64,000 nt of DNA, taken from assembly GCA_018240065.1 (NCBI GenBank), contig JAFEGH010000007.1, positions 310,001 to 374,000 of the forward strand, written 5' to 3'. Shown one piece after another: positions 1 through 8,341 of the stretch (its first letter is position 1; every line of letters starts with the position of its first letter). The notes under the pieces were generated by a model that saw nothing but the letters and a program-made list of their open reading frames with translations, had not been told where the DNA came from and did not search any database. Made by a program: the position numbers and the translations under genes. The stretch is from Verrucomicrobiota bacterium (GTDB lineage: Bacteria > Chlamydiota > Chlamydiia > Chlamydiales > Rhabdochlamydiaceae).

Positions 1-51
1 AACCATGCAGCCCGATAGAATGAGGCAAAGTAAATAACGCCTGGCGCTCAT
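1..51 (-). CDS. Outer-membrane efflux lipoprotein, N-terminal fragment (cut by window edge)
   Basis: Only the first 17 codons are inside the window. The start ATG overlaps the stop codon of the HlyD gene as ATGA, which indicates translational coupling. The translation MSARRYLLCLILSGCMV is a lipoprotein signal peptide: two Arg, a hydrophobic core and the lipobox LSGC with Cys at residue 15. Directly behind a membrane-fusion protein, the usual partner of this kind is a TolC/NodT-family outer-membrane factor lipoprotein. The lipoprotein signal is seen; the outer-membrane-factor identity is inferred from context only. Confidence 0.55.
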   Translation of the reverse strand, partial: MSARRYLLCLILSGCMV

Positions 52-1031
52 GGGCCGAACCTCGTCTCTACTTGCGCCGTTTGACTGGGTGCCGGGGCAT
101 TTGCTTCCGCGACTGCCGGAGATTCGATGAAAACATCAAGAACCTGGCCTGCATAGACGGGCAAATCCGCCTTTTCAAAATTGTAGAGCACCTGCAAAAC
201 GCGCGTGTCGACCCGCTCCGTCGTCTCGCCGGTGAACGAGGCCTTTGGAATGATGTACGGCTCGATCCTCAAGAACTTCAAGGGAAAATGGATGTTGCTG
301 TTCCCCCGGACAAAGGCCGTCGCATTGGCCCCTCTGACATAGCGCCAGGCATCGTCCTCATCGATGTCGATCCTCATTTGCAGCGGCTGCACCGTTCCCA
401 TCAGGATCAGCGTCGCCTGCGTCGAGATATAGGGAACGACGGGAGCGATCTCGCCCAAATGCACATTGACCTGCAAAATCTCGCCATCGACAGGAGCGCG
501 GATGATTGCGCGCTGGATATCGGTCTCGACCTGCATCACGGCGGCCCTGGCGACTTCGACCTGCGCTTCAGCCTGCTTTAGAGCGTAGTAGGCCGACTCA
601 TAATCCTGCTGGCTGACAGCACGCTTGTCGGTGAGGCGCTCATAAAAGCTGAATTGTGTCTTTTGGTTTTCCAGGTTGACAATATCAGCTTTTAGCTGAT
701 TGCGCGATGTCTCCAACTGCGCTTCGAAGGAGCGAAGGTCGAGATGAAATAGAGGATCCCCTTTCTTGACCCTGTCCCCTTCGACGACGTAGAGCTTGGT
801 GACGATCTCGCTGAAGGGCGATCCGATCGAGATATTCTGGGAAGACGCCTCGACAATCCCAGCACCTGCGATATAATGCGGATAGGGAGATGTCGCAGGA
901 GGAAAAGGGACCGGCTGAGGCAGTTCTGTTTTTTGGCTCCAGAAGACAACGAGAAGCGCCGCAATCGCGCCGCAGGCTGCAAGCGAGGGCAATAGAATTT
1001 TGCGCAGCATCGAATTAAACCCCATTTCCAT
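48..1031 (-). CDS. HlyD-family membrane-fusion (periplasmic adaptor) protein
   Basis: Adaptor subunit of a tripartite efflux or secretion pump, anchored in the inner membrane and spanning the periplasm. One hydrophobic anchor lies at about residues 10-30. A barrel-sandwich (lipoyl-like) half motif around residues 55-95 (GIVEASSQNISIGSPFSEIV) is followed by a coiled-coil hairpin of about 80 residues and the second half with the typical IIRAPVDGEI segment. Length 327 fits the family. Start is ambiguous: Met1, Met3 and Met7 are all possible; Met7 (position 1013) has GGGG about 9 bases upstream and puts the anchor at the usual place. It is coupled by ATGA to a lipoprotein that leaves the window, so the pump's transporter is probably outside on the left. 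Confidence 0.85.
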   Translation of the reverse strand: MEMGFNSMLRKILLPSLAACGAIAALLVVFWSQKTELPQPVPFPPATSPYPHYIAGAGIVEASSQNISIGSPFSEIVTKLYVVEGDRVKKGDPLFHLDLRSFEAQLETSRNQLKADIVNLENQKTQFSFYERLTDKRAVSQQDYESAYYALKQAEAQVEVARAAVMQVETDIQRAIIRAPVDGEILQVNVHLGEIAPVVPYISTQATLILMGTVQPLQMRIDIDEDDAWRYVRGANATAFVRGNSNIHFPLKFLRIEPYIIPKASFTGETTERVDTRVLQVLYNFEKADLPVYAGQVLDVFIESPAVAEANAPAPSQTAQVETRFGP

Positions 1032-1194
1032 CTTATTGTGGATATAGATCTAACTCAATAGAATATCAACTAATTATTTTAACTCGTTGCAGCAGTAAAA
1101 ATTTCGTAAAAGAGCAAACGCAGCAAATCGCTATGAATGGCTTGCGCCTAATTGCAAAAGTTGATGTGCATATTTTTGAAATTAGGCGCGAAGA

Positions 1195-2061
1195 CTAATC
1201 CTGTCTCGCTACTGCCGTGGAACCAGGGCGCGAAGGAGTATCGGGTAACGCTGGACTGTCGGAAGGATCCGACGCATCGGACGCCGGAGGAACTCCAAAA
1301 TCGTAGACTATCTCGCCTTCAGCAGTCAATGTTCCTCCACTTGTGTCCGATGGGGCGCTCCCGCCATCTCCCCCCTCGGCGCTCAAACGGGCAGTGGCGC
1401 GGAGCTGGGTTTTCACAAACTCCTCAAAGCTCATTTCCCGTCTGGTTTTTTTATACTCGCCAACAAATTCCGCAAGTTGAGATCCCGGGAGGGAAAGAAC
1501 TCCATCGCCTTCTAAAGGGTAGGCCCTTTTTTGACCTGATCCATCTTTCAGTTCCACCTGGTGCACTCCAAACACCCGTCTTTTTCCATGAGACTCGATT
1601 TGAAATTCCTTGGGCCTGACAACGACGCGCGCGCTCCCTTCCACCAACATCACCTCGCTGGCCTCTGCATCACTATAGTCCAGTCTTTTTTGCGACGCTC
1701 TAAGCGTTGAATAGTTTCTCTGCAGCACTCTGAACTGTTTTTCCGCGGAACCTGGAGCCAGTGTCTGCTTTTCTCTCTTCGCCAATTTTTTTAACTGTTT
1801 TTGCTTCTCTTCGACGACACCTTCATAGTGGTGATATTTCATCGGGGATTTGACATGCTGGGGACTGGCTACGCCTCCTCCGCTAACCGATGTGACTCTA
1901 AGCGGGGAATCAATCGACGAGGAAGCGCCTTCTCTTGGGGGCGTTCTCAAAAAGGGATGTTGTGCATCGGAAGACGCAGAAGAACCGAAGGGGGCTATAG
2001 CAGACATAAGACTAAGGCCTGACATTTCATTCACCAAATTTGTAAAAGCTTTTTCGCTCAC
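1195..2061 (-). CDS. Unknown protein, Ser/Pro-rich ends, candidate secreted protein
   Basis: No family recognised. The 288 residues have a Ser/Gly/Pro-rich N-terminal 75 residues, a short Lys/Glu-rich helical stretch (about 83-105), a compact central region with alternating beta-like segments (about 135-200) and a C-terminal tail of Ser, Asp and Pro. There is no Sec signal peptide and no membrane segment. The disordered N-terminus without a signal peptide is what many chlamydial type III substrates look like, but this is only suggestive. The upstream 230 bases are very AT-rich and probably hold promoters for this gene and for the divergent small gene at 2293. Confidence 0.6.
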   Translation of the reverse strand: MSEKAFTNLVNEMSGLSLMSAIAPFGSSASSDAQHPFLRTPPREGASSSIDSPLRVTSVSGGGVASPQHVKSPMKYHHYEGVVEEKQKQLKKLAKREKQTLAPGSAEKQFRVLQRNYSTLRASQKRLDYSDAEASEVMLVEGSARVVVRPKEFQIESHGKRRVFGVHQVELKDGSGQKRAYPLEGDGVLSLPGSQLAEFVGEYKKTRREMSFEEFVKTQLRATARLSAEGGDGGSAPSDTSGGTLTAEGEIVYDFGVPPASDASDPSDSPALPDTPSRPGSTAVARQD

Positions 2062-2292
2062 AGCTTACTACAGAAGATTAAAAAAGCATAATAGACAGAA
2101 ATAAATTTATGAGTTTTAGCAAATATTTAACAAAAATCAAAACAGAATTTAAAATAAAATTTAAAATTTAACCCTTGAGACATTCTCTTAAAAACACCAA
2201 CGTCCCTTGTTTTATTTTCAGAAATATATGTATTCTTTTTTTCACCTTAAGCCCCCGAATTGATCGGGATAGGCTTTACAATGGAGGTACAT

Positions 2293-2610
2293 ATGGCCAC
2301 TTCAACGAATCCAGCAAATTCTTCTACAGCTACTTACACCGCAACAACCGCAGCTTCGGACACGCTCACAGTAATCCCAATAAGCGCAGCTTCGGACGGG
2401 ATCAGCAGCACTGCAACCACAATGTCTTCCGCCGCCACCACCCATGGAGGGAGCCCCTGGTACTCCTGTTTTAAATGCTTTCAATCGGCGGTCGATGCGT
2501 TTACCGGACCATTCGCCGCTCTTTTCAAAGCGCTCACCCGAGGGATTTTCAGCAGAGAGTCTGCATCTTTAATGGGAAATGAAACGGATGTATCGCGCAG
2601 GAAAAACTGA
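2293..2610 (+). CDS. Small unknown protein with Ser/Thr/Ala-rich N-terminus
   Basis: The start is set by a strong ribosome-binding site, GGAGGT, 5 bases before ATG at 2293; the frame is open further upstream but without such a site. The 105 residues begin with about 55 residues made almost only of Ser, Thr and Ala, followed by a Cys/Trp/Phe-rich amphipathic stretch (SPWYSCFKCFQSAVDAFTGP, then FAALFKALTRGIF) that could bind membranes. No family recognised. The composition resembles the N-termini of the other unknown proteins in the window, so it may belong to the same secreted class. Confidence 0.5.
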   Translation: MATSTNPANSSTATYTATTAASDTLTVIPISAASDGISSTATTMSSAATTHGGSPWYSCFKCFQSAVDAFTGPFAALFKALTRGIFSRESASLMGNETDVSRRKN

Positions 2611-2717
2611 ACAAACGAAGTCAACAGTACTTAAACCCTTAGAGTGAAATGTGAGGAGCCGGGGAACGTCCCAAAATCCTTTTTAGGGACGTGCTCTGGC
2701 TCCTATGTGAATGGAGT

Positions 2718-5447
2718 TCAGTGCTGAAGATTGACTGTAACTTCACTTGGAAGCGTCTGATCCGTTTGCGAAAGAACTGCGACCTCGATGCTGCCCTCTG
2801 GCGTTCTTTGCATCAAAACCATCCCGTCTTCAGCAAGTCCATCCATTTTGTTCTTCAGCTCCGCTTCATCCTTACAGCAAAATAGTTTGGCAGCGGTCTT
2901 CTTCAGACTCTCCCATCCGCTTGCAATAGAGGCGCCCGTCGGTCCGTCCTTGGTGATCCATCCTTCCGTTTTACCATAGGGTTTACCGTAGACCCACTGC
3001 TTGGCCTTCTTTGACTGGATCGCTAAAAATCCTGATGTCGGAATCGAGGAGAAAAGCATCGGGAGTTTTCCTTCCGCCATTAAAAAGCGCTCTAAAGCGA
3101 TCGCACCGACGGAAGTGAGGAGGAGTCCTCCATCTCGCGGCACTGGGGGGATCTTCTTGCCGAATTGCTTCAGATACGTCGCCAAAACGGAGTTGAGGAT
3201 ATTGGTGACGACCCCCTCTCCCAGTTTTTCAGCCTTGATCTGAGTCGGATCGCCGATAAAGCTTCCCTCTTGGTACATTTTGGTCAGATAGGAAGCTAAA
3301 AGGGTAGCGCCGATGCTGGTAACGATAAAGGCAGCTTCAGGTCCAGCGCCCAGTTTCTTGGCCTTCATCCTGGCCAAATGAAGCTTGAGCTGATCATCTT
3401 TGCTTAAATTGTACTTGCCTGTCAGCTTCTTGTTCGAAATCTTGACCACGGCCTCTATTTCTGTGTCAGGATTTTCAGGAGAAACTTTCCGGGCATTGAA
3501 CTTGATTCCCAGTTCGCCCTTATTTTCATCATCGAGGACAAAGGCGAAAAGGTCTTCTCTTTCCACAATGGGCTTTGGCGTATAGCCAAAGAGCCTGTTG
3601 CCGATCTTCTGCACCGTCACAGGGACCTCGTAAAGATCGGTGTTCTTCGGATCTTTTCCTGTGACGATCCTGTCTTTGATATCTTTGTTTGCGGTACTGG
3701 TAAGGATGCTGATGGGGATGAAACTCAAGTCGCCAACAAAAGAATCGGGCTGGAGCATTTTAACAAGAAGCACAGCACCCGAGGCCATTGTGAGAAGTCC
3801 ATAACTGTTCGCAAGGGGCATCAAACGGCACTTGGCCTTGACGGAAGCCGTAAAGATCTTGTTGATCGCGTCGGTGGTGATCCCTTCTCCCAAGTAGTAT
3901 TTGCTGACGCCGGTGGCCACACCGGAGAGGACAAATAGAGCTCCTTCTTTAGCTCGCTGGACAAGAGAGGGAGCCTCTTGGTCTTTCTTCTTCTTTTTCT
4001 TCTTCTTTGCCTTGCTGACTTTTTCTATAGGCTCTAAAATGAGGTCGTTTGAAGTTTTCTGAACCGTTTCCGTTGATGGGTCGGTCTCAACGTCAACAGG
4101 TTCTTTCACCTTCTCTTTATCTTTTTTCTTTTTCTTTTTCTCGACTTTGCCGCTCTGCTCTTTCGCTGCCGCTTTTTCATGCGCATCAGAAAATTCCCTT
4201 GTCATTTCCTGTTTCAGCCCGCCTGTTCCAATTTCATGACGATCATTGGCCGGCAGGATGAGTTCCTCCCCTTTTAGCTCAATTGCATCTTTTTTCTTGT
4301 CTTTGACTTTTTTGACCTCGTCATCGTCATCGTCGTCGTCGTCATCATCTTTATCGGCCATCTTTATCGGTGGAAACTTTTTCTGATTTTCACCCTCGCC
4401 GAGCGCAAGCGAATAGTACATCTCTCCATCAAACACACTTAAATTCAATGAAGCAGGTATGGACGGCGTCGTTTCACCCCCTTTAATCGGCGGTAAAGGG
4501 AGCGTGCAGACTGTATGATGCTCGCGGCTATGATCGAGGTGGGCATCAGGTTGAGCAGTTCCTCTGCACCAGTTGACAACTCGCGTTGGAAGCGCCCGAA
4601 TGCCAGATTCAGTGATTCCCATCGGGATGACATATTTTTTAAAAGATGCCCATCCTCCAGTCGAAAGTGCTTTGCCGCTCTTCTTATAGAGCATCGCACA
4701 CAGGCCAAGTCCTACCACAAAGGAGAACCGCACATACATGTTGTTGTCCGCTGCCTGCGTCACAAAATAAGCAGCAGTGGTCGCTGCCATTGGGCCAATG
4801 AGTTGTGGGACGTAAGGGATCGACTCCAATTTCGGAATGACAAATGAGCAAAAAGATGTCAGCAATCCCCTCGTCACAATCCCCTCGCCGAAAGTGTAGT
4901 AAGAGGCGGCGCTTGCAGCAGCAAGTGCAAGAGCCACGCCGACCTGAGTTTTCATGTCTGCGGGTACGCCGCGAAGTTGATCCGAAGAAACAGCATAACA
5001 CAGCTTGCCATCTTTTATTCCGACAATCAGATCATAAGGTTTGTTGTGATCATTCTTATCTGTAAGTCCAAGTTCTTTTCCCGTCACTCTCCAGGACAGG
5101 GTGTTGTTCCTGATGTCTGTCTTCTTTTCGCGGATCTTTTCCCATTGCGCTTTATGGGCATCAAAATCAAAGGGAGCCTTCTGCTGCACGCCGGACTCGA
5201 CATTTCCCATCTCAATATCGGACCGCAGCCGGGAGAAAGTGGGTTGGGACTCCGGCCACATCCATTGCTTCCAGCTCTGATAATAATTGGCGACGGCAGT
5301 GGGAAGCCCCGTCTCTTCTTGGTTCGTACTCTCAGTTGCCAACTCCACCAATAAGGAAGGGTCTGATCCGCTTTCAGGATTGCCGATCTCATTTGAGACT
5401 ATTCCACTTTCAACACCCAACTTATTTCCAGTAATAGATGAAGACAT
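2718..5447 (-). CDS. Large unknown protein with a threefold internal repeat and Asp/Lys tracts
   Basis: No family recognised in 909 residues. Three copies of a unit share a GEG[IV][VT]T motif at residues 187, 520 and 743; in each a Pro follows exactly 24 residues after the first Gly (211, 544, 767), leading into a hydrophobic segment. Each motif is preceded by another hydrophobic segment (about 168-183, 503-517, 705-723) and, before that, by a polar beta-like stretch; the stretches before copies 1 and 3 share spacing around KL...S.DQL. A tract of eleven Asp (367-377) and two poly-Lys tracts (437-445, 481-488) separate copies 1 and 2. No signal peptide; Ser-rich N-terminus. Possibly a secreted membrane-associated protein of the bacterium-host interface; function unknown. 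Confidence 0.75.
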   Translation of the reverse strand: MSSSITGNKLGVESGIVSNEIGNPESGSDPSLLVELATESTNQEETGLPTAVANYYQSWKQWMWPESQPTFSRLRSDIEMGNVESGVQQKAPFDFDAHKAQWEKIREKKTDIRNNTLSWRVTGKELGLTDKNDHNKPYDLIVGIKDGKLCYAVSSDQLRGVPADMKTQVGVALALAAASAASYYTFGEGIVTRGLLTSFCSFVIPKLESIPYVPQLIGPMAATTAAYFVTQAADNNMYVRFSFVVGLGLCAMLYKKSGKALSTGGWASFKKYVIPMGITESGIRALPTRVVNWCRGTAQPDAHLDHSREHHTVCTLPLPPIKGGETTPSIPASLNLSVFDGEMYYSLALGEGENQKKFPPIKMADKDDDDDDDDDDEVKKVKDKKKDAIELKGEELILPANDRHEIGTGGLKQEMTREFSDAHEKAAAKEQSGKVEKKKKKKDKEKVKEPVDVETDPSTETVQKTSNDLILEPIEKVSKAKKKKKKKKDQEAPSLVQRAKEGALFVLSGVATGVSKYYLGEGITTDAINKIFTASVKAKCRLMPLANSYGLLTMASGAVLLVKMLQPDSFVGDLSFIPISILTSTANKDIKDRIVTGKDPKNTDLYEVPVTVQKIGNRLFGYTPKPIVEREDLFAFVLDDENKGELGIKFNARKVSPENPDTEIEAVVKISNKKLTGKYNLSKDDQLKLHLARMKAKKLGAGPEAAFIVTSIGATLLASYLTKMYQEGSFIGDPTQIKAEKLGEGVVTNILNSVLATYLKQFGKKIPPVPRDGGLLLTSVGAIALERFLMAEGKLPMLFSSIPTSGFLAIQSKKAKQWVYGKPYGKTEGWITKDGPTGASIASGWESLKKTAAKLFCCKDEAELKNKMDGLAEDGMVLMQRTPEGSIEVAVLSQTDQTLPSEVTVNLQH

Positions 5448-5672
5448 AACAAACCCATAATATTTATCGGATGATAATTATACACAATAACAAGATTGAA
5501 ACAATCTAATTAAATTTAAATTAATAACAAACTATTATAATTGTATTACTGAAAATTAAATAAACGCAAAAAGTCGTTTTAATATGAGTCAGTTAAGAGA
5601 GAGGAGGTAATTCTTTATTTTAAAAAGGAAGCCAAAGAATGGGATGCACCGAGATCCTTACAGTCAATAAAA

Positions 5673-7103
5673 TCAGGCTCTAAGAGGCGCGTTTTGGGGA
5701 ACCGCGACAGCATCAGGACGGTAGAGATGGCGCATATTCACAGATTCGCGATGGTTGGCGTCAACGATCTGAGTGCAGCGCAAATTGTATTGCTCGAATA
5801 AAGAGTCCATATCCTGATTCGCATCGATGCCAAGGATGAAATCATGAAAATCGGACATTGTCTCAATGGCGGTATTGCAACCGCGCCCAGTCGTGGGATC
5901 GACGGTCGCCATCGTGTCACCGGCAATAAGATAGGCTGTCGTCCCAATCGATCCTGAATAGGAGCTGGACCTGTCCGCCCCGATCTCAGCAACAGAGACA
6001 TGATCTAGGGGAAGCCATGAGGCCACCTGTAACTTATCTCCTCCCAGCACACACCGAAAAATGTTCAAAATATTGGCAAAGCATAACGACATCGCGGACC
6101 AGTAATTTAAATAGGCGTCCCTTTCTTTTTGGGCCTCATCGACTTTTTGCTCAAGAAGTGCGACTTGGGAGGGATTCCGCAGCCTTGCTTCTTCCAACTC
6201 TGCTTTAGCGCTCTTTAGTTTGTCCAGAACCCTCTTCATCTCTTCAGTCTCCTCGCGGGAAAGACCGGAGCCCAGATAATTCTGATTCGGGGTGGTGAGA
6301 ATCAGAGAGCCGGCGATCTTGCGGCTAGAATTAAAGATATGTTCCCCCTGGAAGAAGCATTTGAAGAGAAAAATCGCGTAGTAGTAGACGCTGGTAGAAG
6401 TATTGGCGAGCGTCATCCCCACGTACTGGAAAAATGTGGCTGGTCCAGTCACCTGGGGCCGGTCGTCTTTGAATATCGCTGCAATCACAGGGATCGAAGG
6501 AAGAACCGTGACACGGTGGTTGCCAAGAAGGTGTTCATTCGTCGGACTATGCGCTCCTTCAGCAACAACGAGCAGGTCGACTGCGTTCTGCTGGACTTGC
6601 CTGCCGGAACTTCTGTAAATGAGATCGGCTTTTGCGCCCGGGTGGGGGACTATCCTCTCAAGCTGGGAGTCGTATTTCACAACGCTCTCTCGAGTCAGTT
6701 CTCCGATAACGGCCTTCATCGCCTGCTCCAGATCTTTGAGCCGGACATTGAACTCCCCGTCATCAGCTGGAAAAATCAGCCCGTTTTCAGATAAGTATTG
6801 ATAGATGCCGAAGCAGTTTAGCAATCTATAGGCATTTTTGCGTAAAAGGACTGTATTTTCTCTTCCGTTGTCCGATTCCCTTCGCTTTTCCAGTATGATC
6901 GTGGGATTGCCATTGAGCAGAGATTCAATCCCTCTAATAAGCCCTGCCGGACCTCCTCCAGAAATGACAATCGAGGGTTTATTCGGGTTTTGGCTAAGGG
7001 AGCGCGCACGCTCCTCCTTAAGCTCCTCGATTCTTGCGGCAAATGAACGAAGCGATGGCTGGAGCTGCTGGGGCCTTAGATTGGGACTAATTCTTGTTGT
7101 CAT
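5673..7103 (-). CDS. FAD-dependent monooxygenase-like protein with coiled-coil insertion
   Basis: Group A flavoprotein monooxygenase fold. The dinucleotide-binding motif SGGGPAGL is at residues 48-55, followed by an acidic end of strand 2 (LEKR). The second FAD motif, AGDTMATVDPTTGRGCNTAI, starts at residue 394 and has the GD pair that contacts FAD ribose. Between them, at about residues 290-340, is a charged coiled coil (RVLDKLKSAKAELEEARLR and onward) that is not usual in this family, and before it an aromatic hydrophobic stretch (TSVYYYAIFLFKCFF). The 40-residue N-terminal extension is also unusual. The early FAD region (LLRKNAYRLLNCFGIYQYL) recalls MICAL-type monooxygenases, but that link is tentative. 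Substrate unknown; monocistronic. Confidence 0.7.
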   Translation of the reverse strand: MTTRISPNLRPQQLQPSLRSFAARIEELKEERARSLSQNPNKPSIVISGGGPAGLIRGIESLLNGNPTIILEKRRESDNGRENTVLLRKNAYRLLNCFGIYQYLSENGLIFPADDGEFNVRLKDLEQAMKAVIGELTRESVVKYDSQLERIVPHPGAKADLIYRSSGRQVQQNAVDLLVVAEGAHSPTNEHLLGNHRVTVLPSIPVIAAIFKDDRPQVTGPATFFQYVGMTLANTSTSVYYYAIFLFKCFFQGEHIFNSSRKIAGSLILTTPNQNYLGSGLSREETEEMKRVLDKLKSAKAELEEARLRNPSQVALLEQKVDEAQKERDAYLNYWSAMSLCFANILNIFRCVLGGDKLQVASWLPLDHVSVAEIGADRSSSYSGSIGTTAYLIAGDTMATVDPTTGRGCNTAIETMSDFHDFILGIDANQDMDSLFEQYNLRCTQIVDANHRESVNMRHLYRPDAVAVPQNAPLRA

Positions 7104-7217
7104 AAAAAAAATAATTAAAATTTCAGTAAATTATACTATAAACAGCAGTAAAAATGAAGGCGTAAGTCATCCATCTCCTCTTCCAAAAAAAGAGACGTTT
7201 TTGGCACATTTTTGCGT

Positions 7218-7649
7218 ATGCCAAAAATCAACCACATTACTCTAATCTGTAAGGATCTGGAAAAAACTGCCTCCCTCTTCAGGGAATTGCTTGGAGCGGA
7301 AGAGGTCTATTCGAGCGAGACGAAAAACTTCTCTCTTTCAAAAGAAAAGTTTCTCCTTGTCGGAGAGCTCTGGATTGCCCTGATGGAAGGCGATCCCCTC
7401 CCGCGCTCTTACAATCATATCGCCTTCTCGGTCCAGGAGGAAGAACTGCCAATCCTGGAAGAGAAAATCCGCTCTCTGAATCTCGAGATCCGTCCTGGCA
7501 GGCAGCGGAATCCAAGAGAGGGCAAGTCGCTCTATTTTTACGATTACGACAACCATCTGTTCGAGCTGCATACAGGCGACTTGGGCTCTAGGCTCGACTA
7601 CTATCGGCAATACGCTCAGGAAAATTACTCAAGAACGATTTCCAAATAA
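7218..7649 (+). CDS. fosX: Fosfomycin epoxide hydrolase FosX
   Basis: Glyoxalase/VOC-fold metalloenzyme that inactivates fosfomycin by opening its epoxide with water. The 143 residues follow known FosX closely: NHITLICKDL at the start, FSLSKEKF, YNHIAF and LYFYDYDNHLFELHTG. Metal ligands are expected at His6, His67 and Glu116, and Glu43 sits in the position of the FosX-specific catalytic base (in SKEKF), which separates it from FosA and FosB. ATG at 7218 is chosen because it gives the family N-terminus; an upstream TTG at 7212 adds two residues. Its 3' end overlaps the convergent pentapeptide-repeat gene by 25 bases. Fosfomycin targets MurA, so the gene has meaning only if the host makes or meets peptidoglycan inhibitors. 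Confidence 0.9.
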   Translation: MPKINHITLICKDLEKTASLFRELLGAEEVYSSETKNFSLSKEKFLLVGELWIALMEGDPLPRSYNHIAFSVQEEELPILEEKIRSLNLEIRPGRQRNPREGKSLYFYDYDNHLFELHTGDLGSRLDYYRQYAQENYSRTISK

Positions 7650-8203
7650 TCGAGCAGCGCCAGGGCCGTCTCTTTGGAAAACCGCGCTTTCTTCAACTTG
7701 TTCGTCAGCGGGTTGATGGAAAAATTGAAGGCTGAAGAGAAGTTGGCCTTCGAGAGGTCTGATTGATGGAACAGGCTTGAACTCAAGTCGCAGTCGCTAA
7801 AGTCGGCGCCAGTTAGGTTGACATGGGAGAAATGGGTCTCGCGGACAACGCTGCCGGCAAAGGAAGTTCCTTTTAAGTCCAGATCGGAAAAATTCCCCAT
7901 GTTGATCAGGCATTTCTTGAAGGATACGGCAAGGAAGGTTGGATCGCATTTTGCAAAATTGCCTCCGACGATCTTGCACTCTTCGAACAAGTTCCCTTGC
8001 AGTCTGCAGCCGTCCCACTTGACCATGCTCAAGTTGCACTTGACCCATTTGCAGTCGATGCATTTAGCTCCGGTGAATTGGGCCTTTGTAAAATCGCACC
8101 CTTCGAAGACGCAATTCCTGAAGACCTTGTGCCTCAGGTCTGCCTCCTGAAAAGACTCTTTCACTCTGCGCTCATTTTCCCATTCCGCTTGACTCGACAG
8201 CAT
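7625..8203 (-). CDS. Pentapeptide-repeat protein (Qnr-like)
   Basis: A right-handed beta-helix of pentapeptide repeats A(D/N)LXX is visible from about residue 18 to 165: FEGCDF, FTGAKC, LKGTSF, LTGADF, LSKANF and others, with Phe or Leu at each centre. The length of 192 and the C-terminal cap helix (about 168-192, ALALLDYLEIV) resemble Qnr/MfpA proteins, which mimic DNA and protect gyrase from quinolones. A short non-repeat break near residues 85-100 may be a loop. Whether it acts on gyrase cannot be said; many pentapeptide proteins have other roles. It is convergent with and overlaps fosX, and is divergent from an MFS transporter with a long palindrome in the space between. Confidence 0.8.
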   Translation of the reverse strand: MLSSQAEWENERRVKESFQEADLRHKVFRNCVFEGCDFTKAQFTGAKCIDCKWVKCNLSMVKWDGCRLQGNLFEECKIVGGNFAKCDPTFLAVSFKKCLINMGNFSDLDLKGTSFAGSVVRETHFSHVNLTGADFSDCDLSSSLFHQSDLSKANFSSAFNFSINPLTNKLKKARFSKETALALLDYLEIVLE

Positions 8204-8265
8204 AGATTTCCTTGCGTTGGCTGGAATTATGGCTTAAATACAGGTTTGATGGTCAAGAGAGAATT

Positions 8266-8327
8266 ATTCTCGAACAACTTTAAAACTTGGGCATGCCCAA
8301 ACCCAAGTTTTAAAGTTGTTTGAGAAT
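8266..8327. repeat. Long palindrome, copy 1 of a dispersed inverted repeat
   Basis: Two 26-base arms (8266-8291 and 8302-8327) pair with one mismatch around a 10-base spacer. The core AACAACTTTAAAACTTGG recurs with one change in the palindrome at 56629-56684, which also has a 10-base spacer beginning with CAT. It lies between the divergent pentapeptide gene and the MFS gene, 14 bases before the latter's start. It could be an operator, an RNA hairpin or a miniature mobile repeat. Confidence 0.85.
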
Positions 8328-8341
8328 ATCTTGAGAGGAGC

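Noticed and set aside
72..581. 169-residue open frame on the plus strand
   Set aside because: Antisense to the HlyD gene, with no ribosome-binding site and Arg/His-rich translation.
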